Source of the DNA: Boswellia sacra
Lineage: Eukaryota; Streptophyta; Magnoliopsida; Sapindales; Burseraceae
Length of the DNA stretch: 64,000 nt
Assembly (NCBI GenBank): GCA_013180625.2
Contig: SNVD02013881.1
Coordinates: 21,861 to 85,860, forward strand
Direction of reading: 5' to 3'
The position numbers were made by a program, and so were the translations under genes. Position 1 is the stretch's first letter; every line of letters begins with the position of its first letter. Shown in pieces: positions 10,685 to 22,145 of the stretch. Under the pieces are notes generated by a model that worked only from the letters and a program-made list of their open reading frames with translations, was not told the DNA's origin and ran no database searches.

Positions 10685-12481
10685 GAAACTCACCTGCCAA
10701 CCAGAAATCAAGTTGAGGGGCTGTTTAAGTTTAGTCAAACTGTAATTCTTTTTTCTTGTCCAACCAAGTTCAATGTGAATGATAAACACACCTTTATATT
10801 TTCAAATGTATACATAAAAACTTGATAATTAACTCAGCAAATGGTCTTAACAATCATCCATTATCATTTAATAACTTGACACTTTGTTAGATATTTGTTC
10901 CAAAAACAAATGCTCGGCCTCAACAAACTAATAAAAAATTAATATTTTGACTAGAACTCAAAATTATTCCTTTAATTTAGCTATTTTGTAAAAAAAAAAA
11001 AAAAATCTATATATTAACATAAGAAGAGAAACTACTGCAAAAGTCGCCGCTAAAAAGAAGACAATGACTGGACTAAAGATGAAACATTTATCATACAAGT
11101 TTAGGGCTTATTAGTTATTAATGAAGACGGGCTGGCCTGCATTTGGGATTGCATGCTGTCGAATAATATTAAAGCTAGGAGTTTGTTGGGTTGCCCCTCT
11201 CCAAATTGCTTAAATTAAAGGATAGATGTCATCAATTTGTCTGCTTTGCTTCTGCTCTCTCTCTCTCCCTCTCTTTTATTCGTTCTCCTTTGTCTTTAAT
11301 TTGTCTGTGGTTGAGACTTGAATAAATGCCATTCAATAACTTCGGGCTGCTTTAGGCACTTTTGAGCATTGTGCATGGCCGTATATCACAGGTACCAATT
11401 AAAGTTATTATAAATTTTTATTAGTTTTTTTTTGTTTAAATATTCAACTTGGTTCTCTATTTTAACTAATATAAATAGATAGGGAGAGGATATTGGTACC
11501 TGTAAAAATACTATGAACATCGATTTTCTTTTACTTAGTGTACAAAAATTAGAATCAGTGAAGTATTTGACGAGGCTATTTACACTTAAAATTTTGCTTT
11601 GGACACCCTTAATTTTTAACAAAATTGGAAAAAAAATTTCTCTAAAAATACCCATAAGATAATTTTACAAAGAGGACTACTAGTACTATAATTAAAGTAA
11701 TTGATATTATTCTGAACACCTATTTGATACACACCCATTTAACCCAAACACTAATTGTTATTCAACAAAAATTCATGAAAAATTAAAATAATTTATCAGA
11801 AGCTATAGAGATAAAAAAATCACTATTGAAAAAGATTCCGGCAATAAAAAGGTACATATTTCTAAAGTATTTGAGCTAATCAATTTCTTTTAATTTTTTC
11901 ATGAGTTTTCTCAACTTAAGAAATGATGAGATAAGTTGTTATATTGTTAGTTAATCTGAATGGGAATAACGTGAATTTATTTCACGATTCTAAGCAATTT
12001 AATGATATTTTTATGGTGCGTCTTTATGTTTTGAACAGAGCAATAGCTTTGGCAGACGCTTATTTCAGCTTATGGCTCTTCAAATGCAGTTTCTTTAGTT
12101 TTTCAAAGCGTTTATTGGTTTAGCTATATCGTTAAAAATTAGTTTGCCCAATAGAAACCTATTCACGTAATGAATTTCTTATTGATATTAATAAGCATTT
12201 TCATGAATTGGTTGATGCTTTCATAAATGAATGGTGGGGAATCTTCATCAAGTATGCAAGAAAACTATAACTGATTGAAAGAGAGATAATAAGTATACAT
12301 TTCCTTCTTCGGTTTAAAGAAGACTTATGCTTTCTTGTTTGGGTGTATAAAGCAAAGTTAAGGTGAACAAGAAGAGAATTTTTATTAGGATTATAAGGGG
12401 CTTAATCGATATCTCAATGGGTGCACCAAGTATTTTATATCTATTAAAAATTTTTATAGGGTGTTCAGAGCATCATCATGG
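10685..12481. other. Non-coding stretch, no gene recognised
   Basis: AT-rich with a CT-rich run at 11252-11277. TCTGAACACC near 11712 and GGGTGTTCAGA near 12460 are inverted and could be the ends of a decayed DNA element of about 750 bp, but no TSD was found. Confidence 0.45.
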
Positions 12482-12678
12482 ATAGGGGTTAGAAGTGACA
12501 ATTTAGGTTATGACATGCGAACACGATAATAATATAACAAGAACACGATACACGATTAATAAATAGGTCGGATGTATGTTGAGAGTGTTCAACGTGCCAA
12601 TCTATTTAATGACACGAATAGTTAAGCATATCTTGTCAATTCTTAACATGTAATCTCATTTAATGATATGAATTTTTA

Positions 12679-12714
<36 letters not shown>

Positions 12715-13021
12715 AACTAAAAATTTTATATTATAAAGTAAATTAATTTACACAATAGTAAATTATAATGGTTTTAATAATTTTTTATATTAATAATTAC
12801 TTATATTCTAAAAATAATTTTAATTAATATAAATATATAAAATATGATATATTATGCATAATTAGGTTAAACAATTAAGTAAATTATGTGAATTAAATAT
12901 GACACGATTACAAAATGTGGGTGACACGTTTAATAATCGTGCCGAATCCGTATTTCATATCTTGATACAAATAATTAAATAAATCGATATGCGTAACACT
13001 AATTACCACCCTAATAGGGAT
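12482..13021. mobile_element. Second copy of the hAT MITE family (524 bp)
   Basis: 12490-13013 aligns along its length with the MITE at 8209-8721: GTTCAACGTGCCAA versus GTTCAACACGCCAA, GACACGAATAGTTAA, and TAAATATGACACGATTAC in both. Its ends are TTAGAAGTGACAAT and ATTACCACCCTA. The flanking octamers ATAGGGGT and ATAGGGAT (12482-12489, 13014-13021) match at 7 of 8 bases. Sequence decay is greater than in the nested copy, so it is the older insertion. It contains a (TA)15 run at 12681-12709. Confidence 0.85.
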
Positions 13022-15068
13022 GAACATTATTAACAAGAGTTCACCTACCTGATTCAAGTCTCATCTAGTCCAAGTATTATTTTACTCAAAATTGGGTAAA
13101 AATAAAGGGACCATAAAGTACCGATCTTCATCGGCATAAGCTTTAAGACCCGAACAAGACCTAACCCCAATGTGAGAATTACAAAAATATTAAAAATGAC
13201 ACATGTCAACATATAATTAGTGGATTTTAATATAATATCGTACGTTGTCTATGACAACATATAACTAGTATAAATTAAAATTTTCTACCCCTCAATAGCC
13301 CTAGTAGCCGTTCTTTTCACTCTAACCCAACCTCTCTCTCTCTTCTCTCTAACCTGAACTCTCTCATCTTTTCGTCCATCTTTTGCTTTGCTCCATCACT
13401 AGCTGTATTGATCTCATCGGCAAATTCTGATTCATTTCTTTCTTTCTTTCTTCCCCCTTCCTTGTTAACTATACTTGGTTCTCATCAACAAAATATCTTT
13501 TGGAACCCAACCCGTCTGAAGGGTTCCTCCGTCACCAGTTGAATGCGATCTAATGAAGGATTTGAGTGACCGATCTCAAATAATTATGCGATTGAAATTT
13601 TGGGTATCAATGGTTTGCTAGGTTGACTAGATAAGTGGGCATGCGAATGAGTTTTGGGCTCACTTGATTTATACAAAAGGCCGGGGGTTGTATCAAGGAT
13701 TTTGAGAAGTAATGGTGGAATACTATGTTTTTATTATTAACGTATTTGAAAGATGATGTTTTTTGCCGAATACCGATTCTACCCAAACCGAAGTCCCTCG
13801 AGTAGCTTTGGTTCCTTTGCAATTTAGGTCGGGCATGTTTCAGAAGACTCGAACAATGATCAGGTCGTGCCCAAACCCGAAAGATCCGACCCAAATCGAC
13901 AAACGCCCACCCCTAGTTTAAACACAAGCCCTAAAAACAAGAACGAACTACAAAATGAAAGGAAAGAAGACGAGAGTTGGCGTAGCGTAAACTCCGCACA
14001 TTGACGGTGCATTCCATGTCATAACTTCCAAGGAAAGGACTTTAGATGGCTACCCACAACAACAATGACGACCAAGACGACAATCCCATCAAGATGTTGT
14101 TTTGCCCATAGCACCATGAAAAATATTCCCCCGTCACATGTATTCAAGATTTAGTAAATTCAACGTCGGAAGGATAGAAATTTATCATTTTATTTATTTA
14201 TTTGGTTCTGTATATATACCCAGGGCAAAAAAATGTGAGGAGGTTCAACTGGAAAAAAAAAAAAAAACTAAAAGATATTTATGATAAAAACCAATTACTA
14301 ATTAAAGAGCTAAAGCTAGGGGCATGTTTGTCAATCAAGCTTAAGCATTTGGTGCATACAACCTATGGGGACATTGATCATTACCTTGTAAAATGATGTA
14401 TAATTTTTCTTAAAAGTTAGAAGAGTCAGTTGATAAAATCTTTTCAAGAACTCAATATCTAATGTCAAACACTTACAGGTGCAAGAAATGAGGAACATTC
14501 CATACTATGACAAGATTAAGTACCTGTACAAACTGACAGACAGTTAAAAAACATATCAATAAAGAGTTTATGCGCACGTAACCCTTCCGGTTTGAAATGA
14601 TAGAGTTGGATTGCTACTTACACAAAACGTAATATCTTCCCAGCTGCCATTTGAAGTTTTATGTGGTGTGTATTTTGTAAATAAGCTGACCACATGCTTA
14701 TCCACAAGAAAATGCAAGTCATTCTACTTATACAGCTTAAATGTCAATACAACATAGCCTAGTTAGGGTATATATGTGTCATTTAGGATGGAAAGGTAGA
14801 CCATAGGGACAGGTCCTCCCCTTTATAGTTGGACCTTTCCCCTTACAGTTTTGCCATCAATATAGCAGATAAAGTTGAAAATTAAAATAAAGGGAAAACA
14901 AAGTGGGTAGCCGGTACTTGGATGCCTCAACTAGTTGTGAAAAGCTTTATGTTTGACATGGCAAGGAATAATAAATTTCAATCAAAATGGTAATGAAACC
15001 GTCATCTGGTCACCTGTTCCAGTTAGCTTGATGGCTTATAAACTATTTTGAATTATTTTGGGGAACGT
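13022..15068. other. Non-coding stretch, no gene recognised
   Basis: 13330-13460 is pyrimidine-rich (CTCTCTCTC, TTTCTTTCTTTC). The sequence around 13860-13915 (CGTGCCCAAACCCGA ... CGCCCACCCCTA) resembles a hAT-like GGGTGGGC terminus without a clear partner. No coding region was supported. Confidence 0.45.
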
Positions 15069-15184
15069 TGTTGGGGATGCGATGTACACTCAGAACAGAT
15101 TTCGGGAGAAAATTAACTTGTATTAACAGAGAAAATTGAATATACAAGATTTACACAAAAAAACTCTCCTAAATTTTCTATAGC

Positions 15185-15400
15185 TCTCCTGGCTGTCTCA
15201 CTCTCTCAGAACTCTCTGTTTCTGATCCTGAACTCTCTCTGAAGTCTCACTGAATTCATAGAGCTCTCCTGGCTCTCTCCTGGAGCTCTCCTGGCTCCCA
15301 CACACACATACTCTCTTGGAGCTCTCTTGGCTTTCTCCTGGAGCTCTCTTGACTCTCTCCTGGAGCTCTCTTGGCTCCCTCTTGGAGTGCATCTAACTCT
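15185..15400 (-). repeat. GAGCTCTCCTGG minisatellite in the LTR leader
   Basis: Roughly ten imperfect copies of CTCTCCTGGAGCTCTCTTGG-like units lie just downstream (minus strand) of the LTR TATA box, so probably in R/U5. They generate repetitive frames on the minus strand that are not credible proteins. Confidence 0.8.
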
Positions 15401-15410
15401 GCAGAACTAG

Positions 15411-15426
15411 TCCTGTATTTATAGGA
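15411..15426 (-). promoter_or_regulatory. LTR TATA box
   Basis: Minus-strand CCTATAAATACAGG. It sits between the inverted-repeat U3 and the repeat-rich leader, where an LTR promoter is expected. Confidence 0.6.
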
Positions 15427-15510
15427 CTCTTCTGCCTTAAGTTTCAATGTGTTAGGTGAATACACCATTAGGTGGAGGGTTGGTCACCAACCTCCCATGG
15501 GAGGTGCCAA

Positions 15511-15887
15511 CCCTTCACATGGGATTGACTTCCCAACAAACCTTTTTACATAATTATTGATGGAATCATCAGAGGCACTTGTAACTGTTTGTCTTCTTAA
15601 ACCTTCTCAGACGTGAGACCTAGGTTTCAAAGTGTTCTTAGGCGTGCACCTGTTCTTAATAGCTGTGGTTGGTGTAGCGCCTATTGGCACAGTCAAACAC
15701 CAACCACACAGTCATGAGTCCCCAACATATAATTATGTGTTTATGTAGAAAAGGCGTGTGCCTGTTCCTTACAAGTGCCACGCCTCTTCTGGCACTCATG
15801 CCTGTTTGGCTTTCTTTTTCGCCCCTCTTTCAAGTGCTTCTTTGGAGTTTTGGCATCCCTTCACATGGGATTGACTTCCCAACAAAC
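15511..15887 (+). repeat. 31-bp direct repeat flanking the left hairpin arm
   Basis: CCCTTCACATGGGATTGACT and the following TCCCAACAAAC occur at 15511-15541 and again at 15857-15887. They bracket exactly the left arm of the large inverted repeat, as if the arm was inserted as an inverted copy with duplication of its landing site. Confidence 0.85.
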
Positions 15888-16289
15888 GTAAGTATTGAAA
15901 TTTTGTTTACAGTTTGAATGCCTGATGACAATAACCAGAAACAACAATCAGGTACAGTTCCCGACATAAAGGGATGCCAAAACTCCAAAGAAGCACTTGA
16001 AAGAGGGGCGAAAAAGAAAGCCAAACAGGCATGAGTGCCAGAAGAGGCGTGGCACTTGTAAGGAACAGGCACACGCCTTTTCTACATAAACACATAATTA
16101 TATGTTGGGGACTCATGACTGTGTGGTTGGTGTTTGACTGTGCCAATAGGCGCTACACCAACCACAGCTATTAAGAACAGGTGCACGCCTAAGAACACTT
16201 TGAAACCTAGGTCTCACATCTGAGAAGGTTTAAGAAGACAAACAGTTACAAGTGCCTCTGATGATTCCATCAATAATTATGTAAAAAGG
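15541..16289. repeat. Near-perfect inverted repeat, two 320-bp arms, 109-bp loop
   Basis: The arms are 15541-15860 and 15970-16289, separated by 15861-15969. By eye only one base differs: CAGACGTGAGACC in the left arm versus CAGATGTGAGACC in the reverse-complemented right arm. A transcript from either strand would fold into a long double-stranded hairpin. The same 79-residue-class frame appears on both strands only because the arms mirror each other; it is not a gene. Confidence 0.95.
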
Positions 16290-16325
16290 TGTAGAGAATT
16301 GGTACCATGTCACATCATTATAACA

Positions 16326-16350
16326 TTCCTCCCCCTCCCCCCCCCTCTTT
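16326..16350 (-). other. Polypurine tract of the LTR element
   Basis: On the minus strand it reads AAAAGAGGGGGGGG then AGGGGGAGGAA, directly abutting the LTR start TGTT. This is the position and composition of a plus-strand primer (PPT). Confidence 0.6.
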
Positions 16351-18765
16351 TTAATAAATTCAAATGCCTCACATGAAAATTTTACTATAAATTACGATTT
16401 TGTGTAAGTTGCAATTTAAATTTCAATTACATATGGTACATAAACTAATAAATAGTCAAACTTATTTTGTTTTGGATTTACTTTGTAGTTTATTTGAAAT
16501 TGGGTCATGGAAAATTTATATTCTAAATTGAAACTACAACTGCGTTGTTGTTAACTTCAATATTTTGAGCTAACAAGTCATGACACTATTTTGTTAATCT
16601 GATTTTGTCTTCTTACCATCATCTTGAAGAATCTTGTTAGCTAAATAAACTAAAAAGTAATAGAAATTGTTGTGGGAGGGAGTGCCAAGGTGGGCAATAA
16701 TTACTTACAGGGTCTGTCATGACAATGAGCCCAAAGTTCCTAAAGTCACAATTCCAATGATTTCATCCATAGGCTTGGTAGTAAAGATTCATGGGAATTG
16801 AAGCAGGCTGATGAGATTTTTTGGAGAGAAACAAGGGTAGCCTTTTTACAGAATCTGGCAGCTGACATAAGAGTATGCATCCTTGATATTTGATAAAAGA
16901 CTTGGCTGGTTTGATAAAGGCTTGGCCACACGCAAAGTTTTCTGCATATAACCAAAAAAAAAAAAAAAAACACCATTCACTATTTTTATTTACTTAATTA
17001 TAGTCCTTTGTTCCTGCTGGATTTGAGAAATTTGATGTTACTTGCTATCCTGGCCGTCCATTTGCCATAACCAAAGTTCCTCCTACAAATTAAGATTAAG
17101 ATGAAATTAATTTATATATTAGAGGCTTATAATTAGTTGCTAATGATCAGATCAACCAAGTCCAAAACCAAATGATTACACATTTAATCAAGACAAAAGG
17201 ACATGCAAAAGAAAAAAAAAAGCGACTTCTCTGTTTATGGTATCTAAAATCAATGACAAGGAGAGGAAGAAAGGAAGAGAGGCGCTTTTGACTTCGCCAC
17301 AATTGGATGTTGTACCAATAGCTACTAAAAAATTATATTGAAGGATTAGAACTGTGGTGGCTCTGATGTCAAAGTGAAGCAGTGGATGGGTTCCAAGGTG
17401 GTGAGGAAGACATCATAATAATATCCGCTGTAAGTTCCAATAGCCGTCGAAAAATTTTTCACCCCAATTTGCAGTTCCTAAAACGAATACATATATAGAC
17501 TTTTGATCAAGAAATTCAACAAATAATAGAAAAACAAAAAGATATTCAGCAAGCACTAATGGGTATGTGATATCATTGAAGAAGTCTAGATTATCAACAT
17601 TACCACATAAAAATTTCAACTGATTTTGTTCCCTGTATGCCTAGAACACAGCATAACACCAAAAAGAAATAAAAAAAAATTAAAGAAAAAATTGTCTATT
17701 GGTTGCTATGAAAAAAGTACATGATTTTCAATTCTTCTCGAAATAAAAAGCAAAAATTTTGGAAGTTGAGTTAGAAGAATAACAGTCAACTCAGAACCTA
17801 GATGATGAAAATCCAAACGAACCTCAAACCAATAAAGAAAGCTTCTCACAAGTCATATAATACGTAACAACCCATACATACTAAAACTGCACCAAGTCTT
17901 TAGCCATTCAAATACAAATTAAGAGAGATCAACTCATGCAAAATACATAAGGAAGGGAGAGAAAGAGAGAAAACCTGGTCATAAGAAACCTTAAAATTAT
18001 TAGGAATAGGCGAGGAAGACAAGATAGAAAATGTTGCTCTCCTTTCCTTCAATCAACCAAGACTTACCGTTTGGGAACATCACAGCCCCATCACAATGGC
18101 CTGTTCTCTTTTCCTTCAAACAACAACAAATGAAGCTTTCCAATTAGCTCTCTAATTGCTAGCCAGGGGTTAGGGTTAAAAATGAGTAATATTGGAATAG
18201 TCGTTTGAGTCTCTAATTAGGTCTCCAATTGCTCTTCGATTGCTCTCTAGTTAGCCAAGTTGCTCTCCAATTAGCCAAGGGTTAAGGTTAGTGTAAGGGT
18301 TAAGGCAAATTGACATAGAGCAATTTAGGGAAAATTATTTGAAAGCGATTTAGAGAAAAGAGAGACTTGGGGAGTTGACAAACGGAAGCTCAGTAAGTGA
18401 GGGTAAAGAATCGTATATAAAAGATAACATTCATACACTCTCTAGTGGTTATCGAGTGACAACCGCATAGTTTATTTAGTTGCTACGGTTTTAACAAACC
18501 GCTGTAAAAGTTCATAGTAAAAGCCTCCTCTCTTGTAATGTAACTTGCCAAAATCAATTCAATCACAAATTACACAACTACATAATCTAAAGTCAATATA
18601 GTCCAACAATAAAACTATGAATGCAATAAGTCAATATACAATACGGCATAAATACTTATAGTCACAAGTTACAACATAACACAACAAAAAAGTCATTATA
18701 GTCAATTCAATCACATATTACACAACCATACAACATAAAGTAAATATAGTCAATCATAAATTGCA
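16351..18765. other. Non-coding stretch, no gene supported
   Basis: Could include decayed internal sequence of the LTR element to its left, but no pol motif was seen. The GGTTTTAACAAACCGCTGTAAAAG-like sequence near 18487-18509 resembles CACTA subterminal repeats of other plants. Around 18140-18290 short CTCTAATTGCTC and TTAGCCAAG words recur. Confidence 0.4.
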
Positions 18766-18769
18766 CATT

Positions 18770-21590
18770 GGACATTGTCAGAACCTCTACACCTTCATAG
18801 TCATTTGACGCTATAGCTGAATCACCATCTTCTGCTAACTTTTTGTTTCTAATCTTCAAGTTAGGACAATCACATCTATGTGGCACTTTTTTATCTTATC
18901 TGCCTTTTATAGTCAAACTCTTTATAAACAGGGCTTTCATCCTTTTAGAGTATTTGCGACCATGAGACTATATTAAAGTCTTTTTTGAAACTTAAAGGAA
19001 CACAAACAAGCTATAGGTATATGTGGAGAACGGAGTTGCCATCCAATTTCCTATCGAAAAAATGGATGACGGCAATCTGTTCCTTCTTCGAAACCTAAAC
19101 TATTCTCATCCCTTCAAAGATGGATTCGGAAAGTTAGGTACAAGCCTTCGTCCTGCCCGGATATAAATCCGGCCTCCACAAGAAAATACCAAATAAAAAT
19201 AGCTGGAATTTGTCATGCAGTCCATTTTATTTGTTCATTTAAGGCACACATTACTAATTTTATCTTCTTCAAGATATGTAAGGTGACTTCATTCAAAATA
19301 GTTATATATTCATACATAGAAGTAAATGAGGAGAAAAGATTACAATTTCTTTCAAACATTAGGGAATGGGAGGAGGATTACATCATTGTTATTCAACAAG
19401 TAAAGTAAATCTACCTCTAGTACTTCAAATATTTAATAATAAAATGTAGCATATTCATACAATTCAAATATTCAATCTAATCAAATCAATTCGAGACTTG
19501 ATAAATAAGGAATTCCTTACCATCATATGTGAGTCTATTCAATTCTTCTCAAGCCTCTTCAAGCATATATCCATCATATTCATATATTCTTAGTAATGGT
19601 CCCTCATCATCAATGTGAGTCCACCATCATTTCATGGAATCATAATTATTCAATTATATCTCTAATCATGGTAATTATTCAAAGAATATCAATTAAAATC
19701 ATAAACAAAGCCATAAACTAAAATCATGGAAATTCTACCTAGTTTGACAATTCTATCATGGCATTCTAGTCTAAGCTTGACAATTCTAGCCTTTGATTAT
19801 AACAATTCTAAATATGGTAATTCTAGCCTAATTACATTGATCACATCAAAACATGGTTATTCTAGCCTAATCATATCAATCGTATCTAATTATGGCATAT
19901 TCTAGCCTAATTACATCAATCAAAGACAAAACATGGCTTTCTAGCCTATCATGGTAATTCAATCAATCAAAGCAATTCTTACTTAATTCTCTACTATTTC
20001 TAGCATTTATTCAAAGCAATCATAAGTCTTGAATCCTAATTATAATTCTAATCACGTGCTCTTAAGCATGATTCTAAGTATTCGCAAAGAAAATAAACTC
20101 CTAAACATGTTTCTAATAAAGGAGGGATATAGGACTTACCTTGACAAGCATTTTCATCTTGCAAAACAAATAAGGATTAGAACAATTCATTATAATTCTA
20201 AACATGCTTTTAAGCATCAAAATAAAATATAATCATGTTTATTCTAAGCAAAATAAAAACAAGATATACATATTCTAAAGCAAGAAAAATAAAGAAGAAA
20301 TAAAGAGGGAGAAGAGAAAACTACTCTCAATACGTACCTTTTCTGGGTTTAGAGTAATAGAAAACCTAATAATATTGAACTAGAAAAGACTCCTTGAATA
20401 CTCAAGTATGTCTTCAAAAGGAAGAAGAGAAGATTTATGTGTGTCTGGAAAAGTGAGCCAAGGGGTTGTTTATATAGTGGAGGTAAGTTGAAAAAAGAAG
20501 TAAAAAACCAAAAAGGAAGGTTTTTATTGAAATTAACCAAAAATATAAGGGGAAGTACCGACCAGTTGTAGGAGGGCTGTCAACCTGTTGTGGGACTATT
20601 AGCCAACTATAGGAGTACCACCGTCTAGGGGTGGCCCACTAAACCCCTTAACTTTTTCAATTTTTAATGCGATCCCTTTCCAACCTTTGTCTATTCGACT
20701 ACATATAACTCTTTGAGTCTAACTTTGATTTGCAATCCATAAAATTATGTGAAAACTAGACATCTGTAACTTCACAATGGTAATCATCAGATTTCTCCTA
20801 GATTAATTTCTATGATTTTTTGAAGTCATATGTTAGATTCAAAGCCTTCAATCAGTTTCTTCTCAACTCTCTTCTTTTTGCTTCCAATGCCACTTCAGCC
20901 ATTTTCATTGCTCAACATTCATCTTTGCTTCATCATTGAGCCTTAAAAATCAAGCGTCTACACCTTTTCCCACATTTCTAGTTGTCTTTTCAACCCTAAT
21001 CTCTAGCTCTCTTGATCTCAGAGTGCCAAGAACATCATCCAAATCAAAACTATCTCTACCATATTTAATAGTAGCTCTAACCTCCCTGAAATTTTTTGAT
21101 AGAAAATTCTGGAGAATAATAGCTTGGTTTTTGTCATTAATCTTTTCGTCAGCATTATATAGATTAACTACAATCTTTTTAAAGTCATCAAGATTATCTT
21201 CTGACCGCTTAGACGGATCCATTTTGAACTCAAATAATTGCTCTTTAAGATAAATCTTATTTGACAAACATTTGGTCATGTACAAAGATTCAAATTTAGT
21301 CCAAACCTTTGTTGTTGTATCTTCTTCATCAACTTGACAGCACATTATCAGACACGTAAAGAATGAAGAGTGTTATATGTCGTCTCCATGATCTCTTCTT
21401 TCTCTATATCAAAACAGTCATCACCAATAACAGTTTTACCATTGAGAACTTTGGCACAATTCTGCTACATTAGAATCACCCTCATCTTCTTTCTTCAAAA
21501 ACCAAAGACACTATTTACATCAAACTTCTCTATTCAAACCTTGTAACACCCATTGCTTCACTTAGGAATTTTCACAAACAAGTCATGTGC
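18770..21590 (-). pseudogene. Copia gag, split by an inserted LTR
   Basis: On the minus strand a Copia-type Gag (UBN2 family) is visible. Degenerate N-terminal IEKFD-like residues lie near 21520. An open segment 21345-20950 follows, with VWTKFESLYMTKCLSNKIYL, LFEFKMD and EDNLDDFKKIVVNLYNADEK. The frame reaches RNVGKG at 20963, where the Tat-like LTR 18923-20962 is inserted. It resumes at about 18922-18770 with SLTIKGR and a remnant before the zinc-knuckle end, CDCPNLKIRNKKLAEDGD. Stops and indels occur at both ends. Gag normally forms the virus-like particle. Protease, integrase and RT were not found further along, so the element is truncated. Confidence 0.8.
18923..20962 (-). mobile_element. 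Tat/Ogre-like Ty3/Gypsy LTR (copy A), inserted in Copia gag
   Basis: On the minus strand it starts TGTAGACGCTTGA at 20962 and ends GCCCTGTTTATA at 18923, about 2.04 kb. A TATA box CACTATATAAACAA lies at about 20467-20480. It aligns along its length with copy C (27392-28061 plus 34051-35273): CTTTGTCTATTCGACT versus CTTTGTCTATTCAATT, and ATTTTCATTGCTCAACATTC versus ATTTTCATTGCTCGACATTC. A tRNA-Arg PBS-like motif TGGCAACTCCG lies about 110 bp before the end. The flanking 5-mers CTCTT and CCTTT are only a weak TSD. Copia gag continues on both sides, so this is probably a solo LTR. Confidence 0.75.
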
Positions 21591-21606
21591 GAAAATAGCC
21601 AACCTT

Positions 21607-21619
21607 GGTTCTGATACCA
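21607..21619 (-). other. Copia primer-binding site (tRNA-iMet)
   Basis: Minus-strand TGGTATCAGAACC differs by one base from the usual TGGTATCAGAGC and lies 3 bp downstream of the LTR end AACA. Complementarity to initiator methionine tRNA is the usual state for plant Copia elements. Confidence 0.8.
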
Positions 21620-21622
21620 GAT

Positions 21623-22145
21623 TGTTAAGATTAGGATCTCTGAACCAGACCTTTTTAACTCAAGAACTAAGCAATATACGAATACAATAAAGAAATCAAT
21701 CGATGAACACAATCAAGTAGGTAATCAACAAGAGAAACAACATCAATAATTAAGTAGTTCTATTCAAGTTGAACCTAGATCCACTAGGAAAACAACAAAA
21801 GTAATTCCACTATGAAGAACTGATTTACAAAGCTTATACATCTCTTAGTCTGTAATCTAAGAGCTATCTCTCTCTAACTTACTCTCTTTGGGATATTTTA
21901 GTTCTAAGGACCTCTCTCACTGTGGGCTCTAATTCTATATGAAATAGAATCTCACTTAAATCTCACTTAATTACACCTAGAGGAGTTTTATTTAGCCCCC
22001 ACTTTTCATCTCATTAGACCCTATCTTAATTTTACTTAAAGATAAAATGGTAATAAAAATTATTAGATAAGGATTTTTAGTAGTTGACTTGATACACTTG
22101 ACTAAAGCTTTATTCTTGTTAGGTAGTTTTACCATAATCCAACCT
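21623..22145 (-). mobile_element. Copia 5' LTR (about 0.52 kb)
   Basis: The minus-strand end ...ATCCTAATCTTAACA is fixed by the adjacent PBS. The upper border near 22141-22145 (TTGGATTATGG) is approximate because the expected TG start is not clear. No second copy of this LTR was recognised at lower coordinates, consistent with 3' truncation. Confidence 0.65.

Larger units (their letters stand above)
15069..16325 (-). mobile_element. 3' LTR (about 1.26 kb) of an LTR retrotransposon, minus strand
   Basis: Read on the minus strand it starts TGTTATAATGATGTG and ends ATCGCATCCCCAACA, so the ends are TGTT...AACA. A TATA box CCTATAAATA lies at about 15415-15424 with the GAGCTC-rich repeat leader downstream. 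Immediately upstream, 16326-16350 reads on the minus strand as a long polypurine tract, which marks this as a 3' LTR rather than a solo LTR. No PBS-like motif follows the other end, and no matching 5' LTR was found in the window. Flanking 5-mers (AACGT and TTCCT) do not match. The U3 contains a very large inverted repeat. Confidence 0.6.

Noticed and set aside
11706..12470. Inverted CTGAACACC/GGTGTTCAG pair suggesting a 750-bp DNA transposon
   Set aside because: Only about 10 bp of inverted similarity and no target-site duplication.
13014..13915. Possible hAT-like element with TAGGGATG and CACCCCTA ends
   Set aside because: The termini match only loosely and the flanking octamers (CACCCTAA and GTTTAAAC) are not duplicated.
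15684..16146. Two near-identical 77-79-codon frames on opposite strands
   Set aside because: They arise because the sequence is a near-perfect inverted repeat. There is no recognisable protein and they lie in an LTR U3.
16746..16976. Minus-strand 76-codon frame
   Set aside because: Contains a Phe run from a T-tract and no recognisable motif.
20936..21253. Plus-strand frame of 105 codons
   Set aside because: Antisense shadow of the Copia gag on the minus strand.
16326..21622. A single Copia element running from the PBS at 21607 to the LTR at 15069
   Set aside because: The polypurine tract and orientation fit, but the 5' LTR (21623-22145) and the LTR at 15069-16325 do not share sequence, so they are two different elements.
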